Assembly (NCBI GenBank): GCA_002150815.3
Contig: NDFF03000055.1
Span: 124,001 to 188,000, forward strand
DNA: 64,000 nt
Origin: Grammothele lineata
Taxonomy: Eukaryota; Basidiomycota; Agaricomycetes; Polyporales; Polyporaceae
Direction: 5' to 3'
The position numbers and the translations under genes are program-made. Positions 1-14,818 of the stretch are shown here, piece after piece (positions within the stretch are counted from its first letter, which is position 1; each line of letters opens with the position of its first letter). The notes under the pieces were generated by a model. It was not told the origin of the DNA and searched no databases. It worked only from the letters and a program-made list of their open reading frames with translations.

Positions 1-3000
1 GAAGATGTCGACGATGAGCGAATCATCGCGCATGCGGTACAGCTGCCACTCCTGCTCGCTCGCGACCTGCGTCGGGAGCCGTTCCAGTTCCGCCTCGCGC
101 TCTGGGGTCACCTCGATTTGGGGCTTTGTGATCACGCGGTTGAGGTCCTCGTGCAGGCCGTCAAGCAGGAACGAGAGGAACTCTTGCGAGTCGTGTTGCT
201 CCGTGCCCGAGAACTGCGGTGCGTAGCTGCATATTGATCTCTGAATGAACATTCTGACGTCAGCAACATCAACAACAAACCAAACAACCACCACTGGACG
301 CACTCGGAACTGTACAGGGGACAGCGTCCCGCCCTCGCCCTGCCACATGTCCTTGAGGATGTTCGCATACGCGTTCGCGAGCTGACCCTTGGTACCCATC
401 TTGTTCACCATGTTCACCGCCTTCATCCAGCTCCCGTCCGAGAAGAAGCGCGAGAAGGGCACGGTCGCGTTCAGGCACTGTACCGTCGCGTTCATGTAGC
501 ACGTGTTCCCGAGGTTCTTGAGCCCACTCGTGCCGATCTGGATGTCCGCCCAGTACGTGACCGCGTACTCGTGCTGGATCGTGGGAGGCTTCGGAGGCGG
601 AGCGAACGAGCTCTTCGGCACGGGCCGAGAACGCACGTCCAAAGCGGAGGAGGCGGCCACGGGTGGAGGCCGAGGCATATGTCGCGGTTGGAGGTCCGGG
701 TAGTCTATTGGAGGCCGGGTTGCAGCGAAGCCGTTCAAAGCTTCTTGCGACTGGTCGATGTACGTGCTACGTCTGCGCATCGGGGGGTTGATCGAGGCGA
801 GGGGTGGGGTTGGTAAGCCGTTGACACCTGGTGAAGGAGACCCAAACGAGCCGGAAACTTGCGGGGAAATATGTCGGGAGATTTGAGGGTATTGGATTGG
901 GGAGGGTGTGCCGTTCATGAGAGATAGCGACACGTGCTGTGTCATCATCTACATGCATATCGTCAATGTCATGACCGCTGAAATCATGCCGGTACTCACG
1001 TTCTCGGGTATCACCGGAGTCGAGGAATACGATACAGAGTTGGAGGTAGTGCGCGATATGGCAGGACGGGGTGCGCGTTTAGAAGCATCCATAGACGGAA
1101 GCATCCCAACGCTATCCGATCCCAGCCTCGGAGAACCCGGCTCGGGACTACGCATGTTCGCTTGGCTCGGTATCCACGGTCGGTGCGCATAAGGGTCGCC
1201 GGTCGGCTCTGTCCCGGCCCTCGAGCGCCCCATCGAGAGTCCGACCAACTCTGACGTCGGTATTGGTACGGACGGCGCCGGAGCGACCACAGACGCTGAG
1301 GTGGATGAGGAAGACTCAGCCGGAACGCGCATATGCCCTAGACCTAGTCCTCTCGCCTCGCCCGCAGGGGGTGTTCCGGGGGCGCTGTCGATGGACGAAG
1401 ATCCGACGCCGTTCACGAGATTCGCGAGGACCCCGGGACGGCCAGGCGAAGAAGAGCCTGCGCGCGCGAGTTCAGCGTCGCCGTAGTCCCGCTTCCACGC
1501 TTGGAAGCCCCCAACGAGGACCATGGGCACGTTCTTGAGAAATTTGCGGAAGGACTGCTCGTAGATCGCCCGCGAGAGGCTGTGTAGGGGAGAGCCTTGG
1601 TCGCCGAGGGACTCGGAGGAATCATCATACATCGCGACGAGGTCGAACTTGTCGCGGTTCAAGAAGAGGGTGCATTCGTTCTGAGGGCTAATGCTGAGCG
1701 CGTCCTCTATGCTCTGCGCGGACACACTGCACACTTCGCTCAATCCGAGCCCAGGAAAATAATGCAGGAGACTCACTTGTCGCGCAAGAGTATAGACGGC
1801 TCTATGCACACCACTGCATCCGCCTTGATATGCTCCCGCTCGAACTCCTCCCGCGTCCGGACGTCCAACAGCAATACCTTGAAATTCTGCTTGTATTTCC
1901 ATTCGTGCAAGGTCGTAGGAAAAAGGGTCTTGAATGGAAGCTCGGCCTTTTCGGTCGCAGGCGTCACAGGTGGGATGACGGGAGATCGTTGCACACTCGA
2001 ACTCGCGGAGGATTGGAGAGAGAGGTTCGAGGGCTTACGCGGAACGGTGGGCGACATCGGTCCACGCATGGGCGAGCTGGGACGGCTCTGAAACGTGTCA
2101 ATGGTGGGTGGAATGGGAGTACTCGACGGTCGAGGACCCATGTCCATGGGGAGAACGGGGAAGGGCTTGGGATGCACTAAAGGAGGAGCGCCGTTCGTGC
2201 GGAGGTCCGATATCGATGGTTTGCTAGAACGGGAACCAGTACTACTCGTACCGGTAACATTCGACGGGATCCTGAGAGCGTCCATCTCTTCTATCTCGTC
2301 AATCGAGGGGAAAGTCTGTGTGAAGTCTTGCAAGCTAAGCACAGACATCCGGGGCGATGAGGATGTGGACGAGGACGGAGAAGGCGGCCCGAAGCTGGAA
2401 GTGGGAACCAGCGCATGAGGGGACGGTGCCGAGGTCGTAGGTGAACCCAAGGATTGCGAGAAGGACAAGGGGATGGAGGTAGGAGGAGACAGTGCCTGCA
2501 GGGATAAAATGTTGGGTCGGGTGGTGGTTGGAGACGTTGGGGGAGAGAAGGCTGCTGTGACCGGGGACAACGGTATCTCACGGGACATGCGCTTGGTTGT
2601 TGAGACCGACATTCCTGCATTTTGAAGTGCGCGCATGCGGTCGACAATGCTTCCGCCGCCTGTCTTGACGATCGCACTGTCGGCCTCTTCCTCCGCGCTC
2701 GAAGACCTGGAAGACCCGCCTGAGTGGGCGCATATAGTGATCCGAGTGCGACACATACTGCGCGGCAGACTTCTCCATCTCGACCAGTTTAGCCTCCACC
2801 GCTTTCGTCCTCTCAACCAAATGTTTCCCATCGGTCTGGAGGATGTTACACCAATGTCGAGCAAAGGTGGCAAAGGACGCACCTGCTGAAACTCCATGAA
2901 TTCCTTAAACAGCACGCCCTTCTTCCCTGGCTGCGTTTCCGCCTTCAGCTCCGCACTCTCAAAAACCATTTGAATAAGGGATGCCGCCTTGGTAAGAGAA

Positions 3001-3176
3001 CTTAGAGCGGACTTGTAGTCGCTCTCGTTCTCCTGGGTTTGCGCGACCAGCATCTGGCTGCGGGCGGAGCGAAGGAGGCTGGTGGCCGACGCCCCACGAG
3101 CCTGATGTGCTGTCTCCTTCGCGCTGGCCTTGATATCGGCTATGGTGTCGCGGTGGTAGGAGGCTCCATTCTGCAT
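1..3176 (-). CDS. Ubiquitin carboxyl-terminal hydrolase, Doa4/USP8-like, 3' end outside the window
   Basis: A cysteine deubiquitinase of the USP family that removes ubiquitin from substrates; the Doa4/USP8 class acts at endosomes. The N-terminus (start ATG at 3176) is helical, like a USP8 dimerisation/MIT region. Next come a Ser/Pro-rich stretch and a rhodanese-like domain in two exons (around 1970-1850 and 1740-1490, with LLLDVRTREEFE and VLVGGFQAWK), then a disordered Pro-rich linker. The catalytic domain starts near 535 with the Cys box GTSGLKNLGNTCYMN, and continues at 230-150 with SGTEQHDSQEFLSFLLDGL. The His box lies beyond the window. Introns are short; clear ones are about 2836-2882, a 52-nt GTATGT..CCAG intron ending near 2707, one after LLRDK near 1772, one near 985-850 and one near 245-315. 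The domain order rhodanese then UCH is that of Doa4/Ubp5/USP8. The exact paralogue is not resolved. Confidence 0.9.
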
Positions 3177-4262
3177 TGCTGGAGGGAGGACGGGGTTGGG
3201 ACGTGGGCCGATGCGCAGCGATTCGGGCAGGGAGACGTACCGGAATGAGACGGGAAAGTGGGGGTCGGCGGGGGTAAAACAGCGACGCCGGGCATGAACC
3301 CGCGAGAAGACAGAGGGAGAGAGAATAATAAGGATAGAGAGAGGAGGACGTACGAGTCGGAGGACAGAGGAGCATCCCGTCGTCGTCGCAGCGCGCACTC
3401 GCCTCCCGAGTGTCAGGCGCCGACGTAGCGCCGAGCGATTTTACGTAATGCTGTCGCACCGACTCCCGTAAGAATGTCTTCGACAGGCTTGGATTCTCCC
3501 AGTATCTTCCACCTCAGTCCTCGAATTCTGTTTCCCTGCTTGAGAATGTCAGGATAGCCGTCGACGTGTTTGCGTCGATAATATGCGCACTCGACGGTTC
3601 ATGTCGTTGCAGCCGGTGGACCTGGACTCGGGAGACGTAACGAGAGGTATGTCATTGTTCGGCTTCTCAAACATGCGCATTGCGTCTCGCCCTCAAGCCC
3701 GTAGAGATGAGTCGATGGTTGCTAAACCACTCCTACATGATGTATTCGGCATGTACATCAGAAAGCGCTCTCGAACGAAGTCCGCGTGGAGAGATTACAT
3801 CCTTTCATGTTTGTTCGGTTCCAGCCTGGCGTCAGCATTCAACGTTAGCAACGAAGGTGCTTAACAAGCACATCGCGTCCCAGACCGTGCGCCGCCGACG
3901 CTGGTCGTCGTCGAGGCGCGGACGCGTTGGACGAGTTACCGAGAACGGAAGTGCGGCGTGTGCCGGTCAGCAAGGAGAACATCTGACTCGGCGGCGATGT
4001 CCATCTTCGTGTTCTGAGTTCCCCCGGTCCCTGCAGCCCCCAATTCCACTAACGTCAATAGGTGGCCCGTTCACCGTCGCGCGATTCGTAACAAATAATC
4101 ACCCCTTCCTTCTCGCGTCCCATCTGGCCTGTCTAGGATGCGGCGTCCACATCCGATCCTCGACCTCAGAGCGCCATCACAGCCGATACTTGCCTGATAC
4201 GGAGATTCAGATGACACCCTCGCCCAGACAAGCTCCGAGTGTATGGTCGGTTCCTCGTTGAC
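3177..4262. other. Intergenic region between divergent genes
   Basis: About 1.1 kb between the start of the deubiquitinase (minus) and the FAD monooxygenase (plus). Open frames here are short and show no recognisable domain. It should hold both promoters; the only clear core element is the TATA box at 4263. Confidence 0.6.
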
Positions 4263-4270
4263 TATATAAG
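4263..4270 (+). promoter_or_regulatory. TATA box of the FAD monooxygenase gene
   Basis: TATATAAG lies 86 nt before the chosen ATG at 4356, a normal TATA-to-start distance for fungal genes. Confidence 0.6.
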
Positions 4271-4355
4271 TGCCCTCCTGAGCCCTCTTCTACTCTATCT
4301 CATCTTCGCCCCCTTGGCTCTCCTGTACTCAGCTCTCCACGTCGTCACCCCTGTA

Positions 4356-7034
<2,679 letters not shown>

Positions 7035-8279
7035 GGGAGTGGAAGGGACAGTGGAAAGGACAGTTATACTGGCGCGTAATGTCTGATATGTTTACAAACC
7101 GTCTATGTACACTATCACGAGCCTCGCTGATTCGTTTGGAGGGAGGATGGATCGGGTAATACCGAGACGCAAAAATGGATACAGGAACAAGAATATCGTG
7201 GTAAAGAACGGCAAGCATTCTCGTACCGGAAGGTGAGACAGACCAAAGCTGACTTCAACGCCAAATGATGATTCTATATCATAGGGACGAATTTTGAGGT
7301 TATCCCTTCTTGATCCCTTCGGCCAATGTGCCGATCGTTAGGATCGAATGTCGTCGTCACCATCGCTGTCACCCGCAATCTCTGGAAAATGATCCGAATA
7401 TCAGACAACGGCCAACACGCCATAATTCGAGACGAACAGTGCCGTCGCACCGTTCAGCCACTCACATTCATACAACTCCGCCGCCCGGCACCGTATCAGC
7501 CACGTCTATGGCAGCCGCACTTGGGGCTAGAATATGCTAAATCTCAGGCGCCGCCTGTCGGAAAGGAGTTCCATGAACTACTTAAGTGCCATGCTTGAAC
7601 GGAGTGCTTCTGTAATGATCCTCCACAACGGCAGTACTGCTGAAAGGAACAGGAAGGCGAGATGAATTGCGAGTCGTAGGAGCTCTCACGGGGATGCGCC
7701 GACAGGATTCTTTGGAATTCGAAGAACTTGATAGATAGGAGTCGAGATACACGGTGACGTAGTAGGCGACCGGCGTCTGGACCAGGCTTGGCTCTTCCGA
7801 GTCCATCCACGCAATTTAAAGTACTCAACATTCAACCTGCAACCACTCTCTCGCCTACACCAGATCCGTGAGTGCGCGCCGCTCAACTTCATGTTACATA
7901 TTGTCCGTGCTGTGCTTGGCCCCCAACGAGCAGCTGTAATCCGTATATGTAGAAGCCGGACAAGGCTCCCAGGCGTGTTGAGGTTTTTGCGCACGATTGT
8001 CCAGCCGGGCCCCGGACCCCAGAGACCGGCCGAGCGCCCCCGCAGCGGCTGCTTCTAGCTCGCACCAGTGGACATGCTCACTCAATTGACGAACCTATGA
8101 CGACTAGGCTGGGATCGCGACTATAACTACTCTGGGATTATTTCTCAATGAACGACTTGCGCTAACGGCTTACCGCACACCTCCACCTTAATCCCTTATC
8201 CTCGTCCCTCAGGCTCCGGTGAGCTGAGCTCTGACATCCTATCCATCTCTGGCAGCAGTACCCACAAGACGACGTGACC
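7035..8279. other. Gene-free intergenic region
   Basis: About 1.2 kb between two plus-strand genes. Open frames of 60-100 codons occur on both strands but overlap each other and show no domain, intron pattern or coding bias. I see no RNA gene or repeat. Confidence 0.5.
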
Positions 8280-9049
8280 ATGTCCAAGCGGAAAGTTGAA
8301 GAATCTGTAGTGGGGCTCGAAAAACACGTCCGGGTCCAATGGGGGACGCGGACGACAGCGTTCGAAGATGCAGGCAGCGGCGTAGAGGTGAGCTTCCCAT
8401 TGATCTACCACTCCCACCCGCACGGCTCAGCGTTCAGACGCCCCCGCGGACCCCCCCTTTGTCGACAGGCTATCCTTGAGAAGGCGTGCAGGCATTTCCG
8501 TCTGGGAAGCTCGGTTGAGGATTACTTCCTCGAGGGCACGTTTGGGGGTCACAAACTCGAGCTCTCTGACGACCTCCTGGCGAAGTTGCAAGACTGGGCG
8601 GCCGTGTCTCTCGTGAAACATCCGAACGGTGACGCACGTAGTGTCAGCGATCGCGAAGGCAGCTCGTCGGGGAACGCGGCTCCTCAACCTCAAGGTTCGA
8701 CGTGGGGTGTTGAAGCCGCAACGGAGTGGGAGGGAGTAGTGTATGTGGTACTGTATGTCGTTTCATTCATGCAGCTTATGAACTGTTGGGACTAATGCTT
8801 GCCCACAGGCTCAGTAGCGGCAAGACGCTGTCTATCCCGACGTCGTCTACAGACACAATCGACGCTCTCAAGGCCAAAATCGAACAAAAGGAGGGCATTC
8901 GCGCATACCGACAAACACTCGCCGCCAGCGGAAGAGAGTTGGAAGGAGATCGCACCCTCTCGTCCTACAAGATCGCGGATCGCAGTGTCATCAAGCTCAC
9001 TGTTGGAATGCCTGTCGGTGGAGGCCCCAGTCTCTGGCGAACATTTTGA
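8280..9049 (+). CDS. Protein with a C-terminal ubiquitin-like domain
   Basis: Three exons. The N-terminal part (MSKRKVEESVVGLEKHV..) contains no domain I recognise. After the second intron (GTATGT..CCACAG, ending at 8808) the protein reads as a complete ubiquitin fold: the first strand VVYVVLLSSGKTLSI, then DTIDALKAKIEQKEGI, RQTLAASGRELEGDRTLSSYKI and a last strand SVIKLTVG. These align with ubiquitin's KTLTGKT, TIENVKAKIQDKEGI, FAGKQLEDGRTLSDYNI and LHLVL. It ends in MPVGGG plus six more residues, so a processed ubiquitin-type Gly-Gly terminus is possible but not shown. The ATG at 8280 is the first in frame. This looks like the expanded Agaricomycete class of ubiquitin-domain proteins with variable N-termini. 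Function is unknown. Confidence 0.75.
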
Positions 9050-9209
9050 ATCCGGTCCACCCGCCTCGGTACCTCCTCCTCCCCCTCGTCCAGCTCTTTT
9101 CTCTGCGCTCGAAGCTCTCCTGCACGTGAGATAAATCGCTAACTTGCCCATTCCCACATTTCCGCAACTAATCTTACAACCTTTGATGCTAGCATGTATT
9201 CGTACTGAT

Positions 9210-10094
9210 TTATGCACTTGCTTTCTCCACGGCTTCCGCCATCACCCCCAAAGTCGGGAATACAAACATCGCCTCGTCGCCCATCATATTCTCCGGCTTA
9301 CCCGAGACCGCTCCCTCCCTGTTGATCCACGCCGTCGCAATACCCCTCGCCTTCGCCGGCCGAATATCATGGAAGACGCTCTGGGCGGTCATGAGCACGC
9401 CCTCTTGCTCGATCCCAAAGTCCTCCTTGAGGCGCCTCAGCGCAAAGTCGAGCATCTCCGGGGCGGGCTTGTACGCCCCCACCTCCTCCGCGGTGTACAC
9501 CCCGTCGAACGCGAACCCCCCGGGCCCTTCCATGTGCGCGCGCGTCTTGGCGATCGTCGCGCGGTCGATGTTGGAGAGGATGATGAGCTTGTAGTGCTGA
9601 GAGAGTGTGTGGAGCGCGGCGACTGTGTCGGGGAAGGGCGGCCAGGTCTCGACGCTCTGCGCGAAGGCGCGCGCTGCGGCGGTCACGCTGGGCTCGTCGC
9701 CCGCGCCCGCACCCGCACCACCGCCGGCGCTGGACTCGGCTGAGGGGGGCTCGCGGGCGGCGGCGGCGGGTGGCTCCTTGTTCTGGAGGCGGGCATCGAG
9801 GGTCATGTAGACGCGGGCGAGGAGATCAGGGTAGAGCATGGACGGGAACTGGGCTTGGAGGTCGTGCTCGACGGAGCCGAACGCGCTGATGACGGCGGCA
9901 CGGTCGGCAGGCTTTCCGCTGTGCTTGAAGAGGGGCGCGAGGGAGGTGTAGATGCCCGTCTCCCAATCCTGGGGGGGCAAGTCAGGACATCGGTCGAGGG
10001 TCGTAGAGAATGTGAGACCCACAATGAGGGTACCGTAGCAGTCAAAGACGAGGGCTTTGTACTTGGTGAGCGTCGAAGGATCTGTGGAGGCCAT
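9210..10094 (-). CDS. HAD-superfamily hydrolase, haloacid dehalogenase type II-like
   Basis: A soluble hydrolase with the four HAD motifs. Motif I is VFDCYGTLI, with the nucleophile Asp near residue 18. Motif II is LIILSNID, the motif III Lys is in AYKPAPEMLDFAL, and motif IV is FHDIRPAKARGIATAWINR. A 54-nt intron at 9969-10022 (GTGGGT..CCCCAG) keeps the frame open when unspliced. Its removal joins GTLI to DWETGIY, which matches family members, so the shorter spliced product is preferred. An Ala/Gly-rich insert (around residues 105-130) is not conserved in the family. The substrate could be a 2-haloacid or a phosphorylated metabolite; sequence alone does not decide. Confidence 0.85.
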   Translation of the reverse strand: MASTDPSTLTKYKALVFDCYGTLIVGLTFSTTLDRCPDLPPQDWETGIYTSLAPLFKHSGKPADRAAVISAFGSVEHDLQAQFPSMLYPDLLARVYMTLDARLQNKEPPAAAAREPPSAESSAGGGAGAGAGDEPSVTAAARAFAQSVETWPPFPDTVAALHTLSQHYKLIILSNIDRATIAKTRAHMEGPGGFAFDGVYTAEEVGAYKPAPEMLDFALRRLKEDFGIEQEGVLMTAQSVFHDIRPAKARGIATAWINREGAVSGKPENMMGDEAMFVFPTLGVMAEAVEKASA

Positions 10095-10838
10095 CGCAGG
10101 GTGATTGTCGTCAAGTAACAGTTGGAGTTTCGTTCCCTTGTAGTGCTAGTGCTAGAACAGCAAGTTGGACATATATCTCCAGCGACAGAGAGGGCTGACT
10201 CGAAAGACCACCTCTCGGCCGCGAAGCAACGCAGAAAATACGTCATACATAAGCCGTACTCGGAATAAGAAGCGCATTCATCGACCCCGCAGCGCCGAAG
10301 GGTGTACACTGCGCAGGTCTCCTGAGCTCATCGTGGTCCGTCACGAGCTCCGCGCGAGGCGTTATCTCCATCTACACCGTTCATCTTGCCGAGCTTGCCT
10401 CGTGTTCCCGTTCAGGTCCTCCGTCGATCCTCCCAGGCTGTTTTCCGACGCCGTCAAAACACCATCAAGTCTTCCACGGCTCACCTCTTCGTCGGCGCTC
10501 GTCTTTCGCTCTTCCACGTCCAACATGGGCTCATTTCCAGCTCATCCCAATCTCCATTCGCGTGCTCACATCCAAGGTCAAGGGGACAAGTAATGGCCCC
10601 CGTTATCCCCCACTTTGGGTGTAGATACACCAACAGGGCCCCGAGGAGCGCCTCTGCCTATCTCTACCGCATATAAGGAATACGATAGATAGTACTGCAA
10701 AAGTGAGTCACTCGCAACCCTCTTCTTCATTTCCCCCCGCCATCCGCCGCCTCGGCCCTAGAAACTACCCTACACTGCCGTGCTAACGTGCGCACGGCTT
10801 CCCGCAGGCTTCCGTCCGCGAGCCTTGGATCAGCTGCC
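10095..10838. other. Intergenic region between divergent HAD and aminotransferase genes
   Basis: About 740 nt that should contain two opposed promoters. A second TATA-like string (CATATAAGG) lies near 10670. No gene is supported. Confidence 0.5.
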
Positions 10839-10846
10839 TTATAAAC
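10839..10846 (+). promoter_or_regulatory. TATA box of the aminotransferase gene
   Basis: TTATAAAC is located 52 nt before the ATG at 10898. Confidence 0.5.
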
Positions 10847-10897
10847 AAACGCCCCGTTCCTCCCCTCTTCCACCTCACCTGATCGCATTCTCCGACC

Positions 10898-12732
10898 ATG
10901 GCCTCGACAGCTAACGGCAACGCCAAACTTGGTGATATCCCCTCGGGGATCTTGCATCGCACATCCACGCGCCCGCCTATCGCGACCTCGGCCCAAGGCA
11001 TCTACGTCGAGCTCGAGGATGGTAAGAAGATCATCGACGCGGTCGGCGGTGCCGCCGTCGCGTGCATCGGTAACGGCCATCCCGAGGTGGTGAAGGCGAT
11101 TAAGGATCAGGTTGACAAGATGTCTTGTGAGTACATATCTATGTCTTCATTCACGCCGGGGTCGTATCGCGCGCATATATTCCATGAAAGCCGCGAGTTT
11201 CGTGTCGAATGGCAAGGTTCATACTGGATTATCTCCGCGAAGCTAGATTACAGCGGATAGGATAAGGTTAGGCTCCACCAGATGTCCTGAAAAGTCCATC
11301 CATCTATGCATTCGCGTCCTTTGATTATTGTGATCGACGTCACAGCTCGTGTGCAATTTGCTAATTTCAGTCACCAGATGTATACAACATGCAGTTGTCG
11401 AACGAGCCCGCAGAGGAGCTTGCGCACCAGCTCATCAAATCCAGTGACGGCGCATTCTCGCTCGTCGGCTTCGTCTCCGGAGGTACGCCCACTCGTTCTT
11501 ACACCCCGAATCCTTCTAAATCTATCGCATCTCCATGCAGGCTCCGAGGCGATGGAGGGTGTGATCAAGACCGCTCGTCAATACTGGTTCGAGCTCGGGG
11601 AGACGCAGCGGACCAAGTTCATCGCGCGTCAGCTCTCATTCCACGGCAACACCGTCGCAACCCTGTCGCTCGCGCACCACCCTACTCGTCGCGTCCCGTA
11701 CGCGCCGCTCCTCGACAGCGAGCATTTCCACCACGTCTCGCCTGCGTATGCGGCGCGTTTCCAGCGCGAGGGCGAAACGGAGGAAGAGTACGTCGAGCGT
11801 CTCCGGAAGGAGCTGGACGATAAGTTCCAGGAGCTGGGTCCGGATACCGTCATCGGCTGTGAGTGACCCTTTGGACCTGACTATATGCGCAGTTTTTGAC
11901 CCCTGAACATCACCCAGTCGTGTGCGAGACTGTTGTCGGTGCGACAACCGGTGTCGTCCCCCCGCCCAAGGGCTACCTCAAAGCCATGAAGTCCGTATGT
12001 GACAAGTACGGCGCGCTGTTCATCCTCGACGAAGTCATGAGCGGCATGGGCCGTACGTCTCTTCTCCCCCCCTCCTCTCCCGCCTCTCGCTAAACCCTCG
12101 TCATAGGCCTCGGCACCCTGCACGGCTGGCAAACCCACGGCCCCGACTCCCCCCCAGACCTGCAAGCCGTCGCCAAAGGCCTCGGGGGCGGGTACGCCTC
12201 CATCGGCGCCGTCCTCCTCTCCGCGCGCGTCGCCGGCCCGCTCACCTCCGCCGGCGGCTGGAAGCACGGGCACACCTACCAGGCGCACCCGCTCGCGTGC
12301 GCCGCGGCGCTCGCGGTGCAGCGCGTCGTCGCGGGGGAGAAGCTCCTCGAGCGCGTGCGCGCGTGGGGGCCGCGGATGGGGGAGAAGCTCAGGGAGAGGC
12401 TGCAAGGCCCGAACGCGAAGGCGAGGGCGTATACGTTTGACGTGCGTGGGTCGGGGGCGTGGTGGGGGGTTGAGTTTGATTTTGAAGGGAGGGAGACGGA
12501 GGCGGTTAAGAAGGGGTATGAGGGGAAGACGTTTGCGCTTGACGTGCAGGCGCGCGCGTTGGAGAATGGGCTGATTATTATGGGCTTCACGGGTGGGGCA
12601 AGCACGGATGGGAAGAAGGGGAACCATTGTATGCTCTCGCCGGCGTACAACGTTACGGATGAGGAGGTGGAGAGGATCGTGGATGTGTTTGTCAAGAGTG
12701 TGGAGGAGGTTTTGGAGGCGAATGGGTTGTAG
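10898..12732 (+). CDS. Class III pyridoxal-phosphate aminotransferase
   Basis: A PLP enzyme of the ornithine/GABA/beta-alanine aminotransferase class, transferring an amino group between an omega-amine and a 2-oxoacid. Family landmarks are [19 protein letters not shown] near the N-terminus, [36 protein letters not shown], the PLP-binding Asp in [13 protein letters not shown] and the Schiff-base Lys in [17 protein letters not shown], then [17 protein letters not shown]. The C-terminus ends at VLEANGL. Exon 1 ends at 11126. The next intron (11127-11377) is about 250 nt, much longer than others here; its ends are fixed by the join [17 protein letters not shown]. Later introns are about 60 nt. 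The exact substrate cannot be read from sequence. Confidence 0.9.
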
Positions 12733-13150
12733 GGTTGGGAATTGTGGACGGCTAGAAGATCTCTGCGAATGTACGTTGAATATACGGCCACTTCTCTCGT
12801 GTTGTGACAACAGATACAAAACGCTCTCGACTTGTGCCTCGATGCTCTCTTCCTCGACCCACATGACCGTGGTGCGCACGGGATCTGGTCTCGAGCCCCC
12901 ATCATCCGACATTCTACCAACCGACGTACCGCATCGCGGGACTTTTCACCCAAGGTCGGACGACCCGTCGTCGCAGTCACTTCCAAACACATGGATGCCG
13001 CAAATCTTTTTATTCCTGCTGTGCGTGCCGTCTGAGAGCTCTGGAACACTGGACTGCTGATCCACCTATACACGACAGAGCCCGACGACCCGACGAATTC
13101 CCCTCTCCGAGCCGATCCCGCACCCATACCCGTACCCGTCTGTTCAGCTT

Positions 13151-14038
13151 TCAGGGCGCCGTACCTGTACACACAAAAACATCAGCCCCCAACCCGCGAA
13201 GAGAGCCCGACTACCCAGCGTCCAGCTCGCACCAAAGACGCAGACGACTGACCTTGGTTGCCGCACCCAACGGACGGCCAGAGCCCAGCGGACTCGCCCT
13301 TGATGCACGCGCCGTTCCAGAGCGCGCCGCCGTCCGAGCCGGACCACTGGCTGCACGGGACCTCGGTGAACGAGCCCGTGAGCGCGCCGTGGCCCGAGGG
13401 GAAGAAGACTGCGGCGCCGCCCGTGTCTTCGCAGATGTCGAAGCTGTGGTATCCGGGGAAAAAGGGAGGGAAATGCGTGTCAGCGACTCAACACCATGTA
13501 CACCCGAGCGCCGGGTGGACTGTGTGGGGAGATGGACGGTAAGGGGGTACGCACTGAACCGGAGCCCCATGCTGGTTCGTCGGGTTGCTCTGTGTCATGC
13601 CGCACCACTCCTGGTTGCCCGCCACGGGGCAGAGGTCGGTGACCTTGACGACGATCGTCTGCCCGAACGGGCCCGAGTACGAGGGCGAGTACGGGTCCGC
13701 GTCGCCCGTGAGCGCGAAGCAGCGCCCGCAGGCGTCCCCGGGGCCGCTCCCGGGCGCGGACCCGAAGGTGAGCTGGGATATGGCGGCGGAGTAGCCGGAC
13801 GCGGAGATGCCGCAGGCTGAGGATGGAGAAAGGTGTAAGCGGACTCGGTGAATGAATTCGTTGGGTAGAAGGGATGGCACGCACCTGGCTGGGAGCAGCC
13901 CGAGTAGTGCGTGAAGGACGCCTTGCCAGATGCGGGCTGAACGTAGCCACCTGTGGCGCGCTTGTCAGCGACGGTGAAGCAGCTAACGAGTGTCGCGATG
14001 CCGGCAAGTTGGACGATGGAAGTGAGAATGCGCGTCAT
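13151..14038 (-). CDS. Secreted endoglucanase, glycoside hydrolase family 45 subfamily C
   Basis: An endo-beta-1,4-glucanase for plant cell wall breakdown. Residues 1-20 are a signal peptide, followed by a dibasic KR site (ADKR) before the mature start ATGGYVQ. The mature protein resembles Phanerochaete chrysosporium Cel45A throughout: FTHYSGCSQPACG, DACGRCFALTGDADPYSP, GQTIVVKVTDLCP, NQEWCG, NPTNQHG, FDICEDTGGAAVFFPSGHG and VPCSQWSGSDGGALWNGAC. The Asp of ICED and the Asn residues of GNQ and TNQHG correspond to the catalytic acid and amide residues discussed for that enzyme (from memory of the family). There is no carbohydrate-binding module. The last exon is tiny: an intron after CGNQ is followed by GTAP and the stop at 13151-13153, as in the homologue. 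Four exons fit. Confidence 0.92.
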
Positions 14039-14100
14039 TTCTGGTTCAATGGGGACCGGGTGAGTGTCGCAATACTCACAGACCGGTGACGCGCAACGTC

Positions 14101-14108
14101 TTTATATA
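14101..14108 (-). promoter_or_regulatory. TATA box of the GH45 gene
   Basis: On the minus strand TATATAAA lies 62 nt before the ATG at 14038. Confidence 0.65.
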
Positions 14109-14818
14109 TGTGCCCTCGGAGCAAAGAGTCGACAGCGATGAAGCTCGGTGGGGTAGAGCTGCGCCGGCGCGGCAACGGTAGGAAGGCATTTCACCGAGCC
14201 GGCGGAGGGCGCATCATTGTCGGGAGAGGGTTAGACGTCGGGAGGTGCTGCGTGACCTCGCGTTACGAGCACAAACACGGAATCTGACGGGAAAAAGGAC
14301 GTCAGGTTGGAGGCACATTGGGGATGGGCGGAGAAATGCACCCGAAGATATCCTGGGCTGGATACGATGGTGTGAGCCTGGGCCTCAAGGTGGAGTCGAC
14401 GAGAACTGGAAATAGACATACAGGCTGAAAGCCCCCGAGGGGCACTCACCGTCGGCGGGTCTTCTTTCGCGGTGAGAATTGCATGCCCAAAACATGATGC
14501 GCTGGCTTCAATAGCGGGCAGCTTTCCTTTACGACAACCGGTCTCTCAGCTCTCACACAGAGACAAACAGGTTCGGAGGGGCTGGTATCCGGGGACGGTC
14601 GCGAATAAACGCTGGTCCGACAAGTTGAGGTTCGCTGAACGACGTCAGTGATTGCACTGCGGCAATGCTACTTCAGGACACAAGAATGTGAGAAACGCAG
14701 TACAGAGTCGGGGAACCTGACGGGCCTCATGTTACACAGAGAATAGCTTCCATGAAGAAAAGAGTCCGTGTTGTAAAGCGCGAAGTAGAATACATCAAAA
14801 CGCAACCAGGGCCGTCCA
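14109..14818. other. Intergenic region upstream of the GH45 gene
   Basis: About 700 nt between the GH45 promoter and the 3' end of RPT4. One 72-codon minus-strand frame near 14231-14449 has no recognisable content. Nothing else seen. Confidence 0.5.

Noticed and set aside
3583..4261. Possible gene in the spacer before the monooxygenase
   Set aside because: Two overlapping frames of 93 and 193 codons lack domains and splice support and run into the TATA box of the next gene.
12276..13172. 298-codon minus frame overlapping the aminotransferase
   Set aside because: It lies antisense to conserved aminotransferase exons, and the translation is low complexity with no domain.
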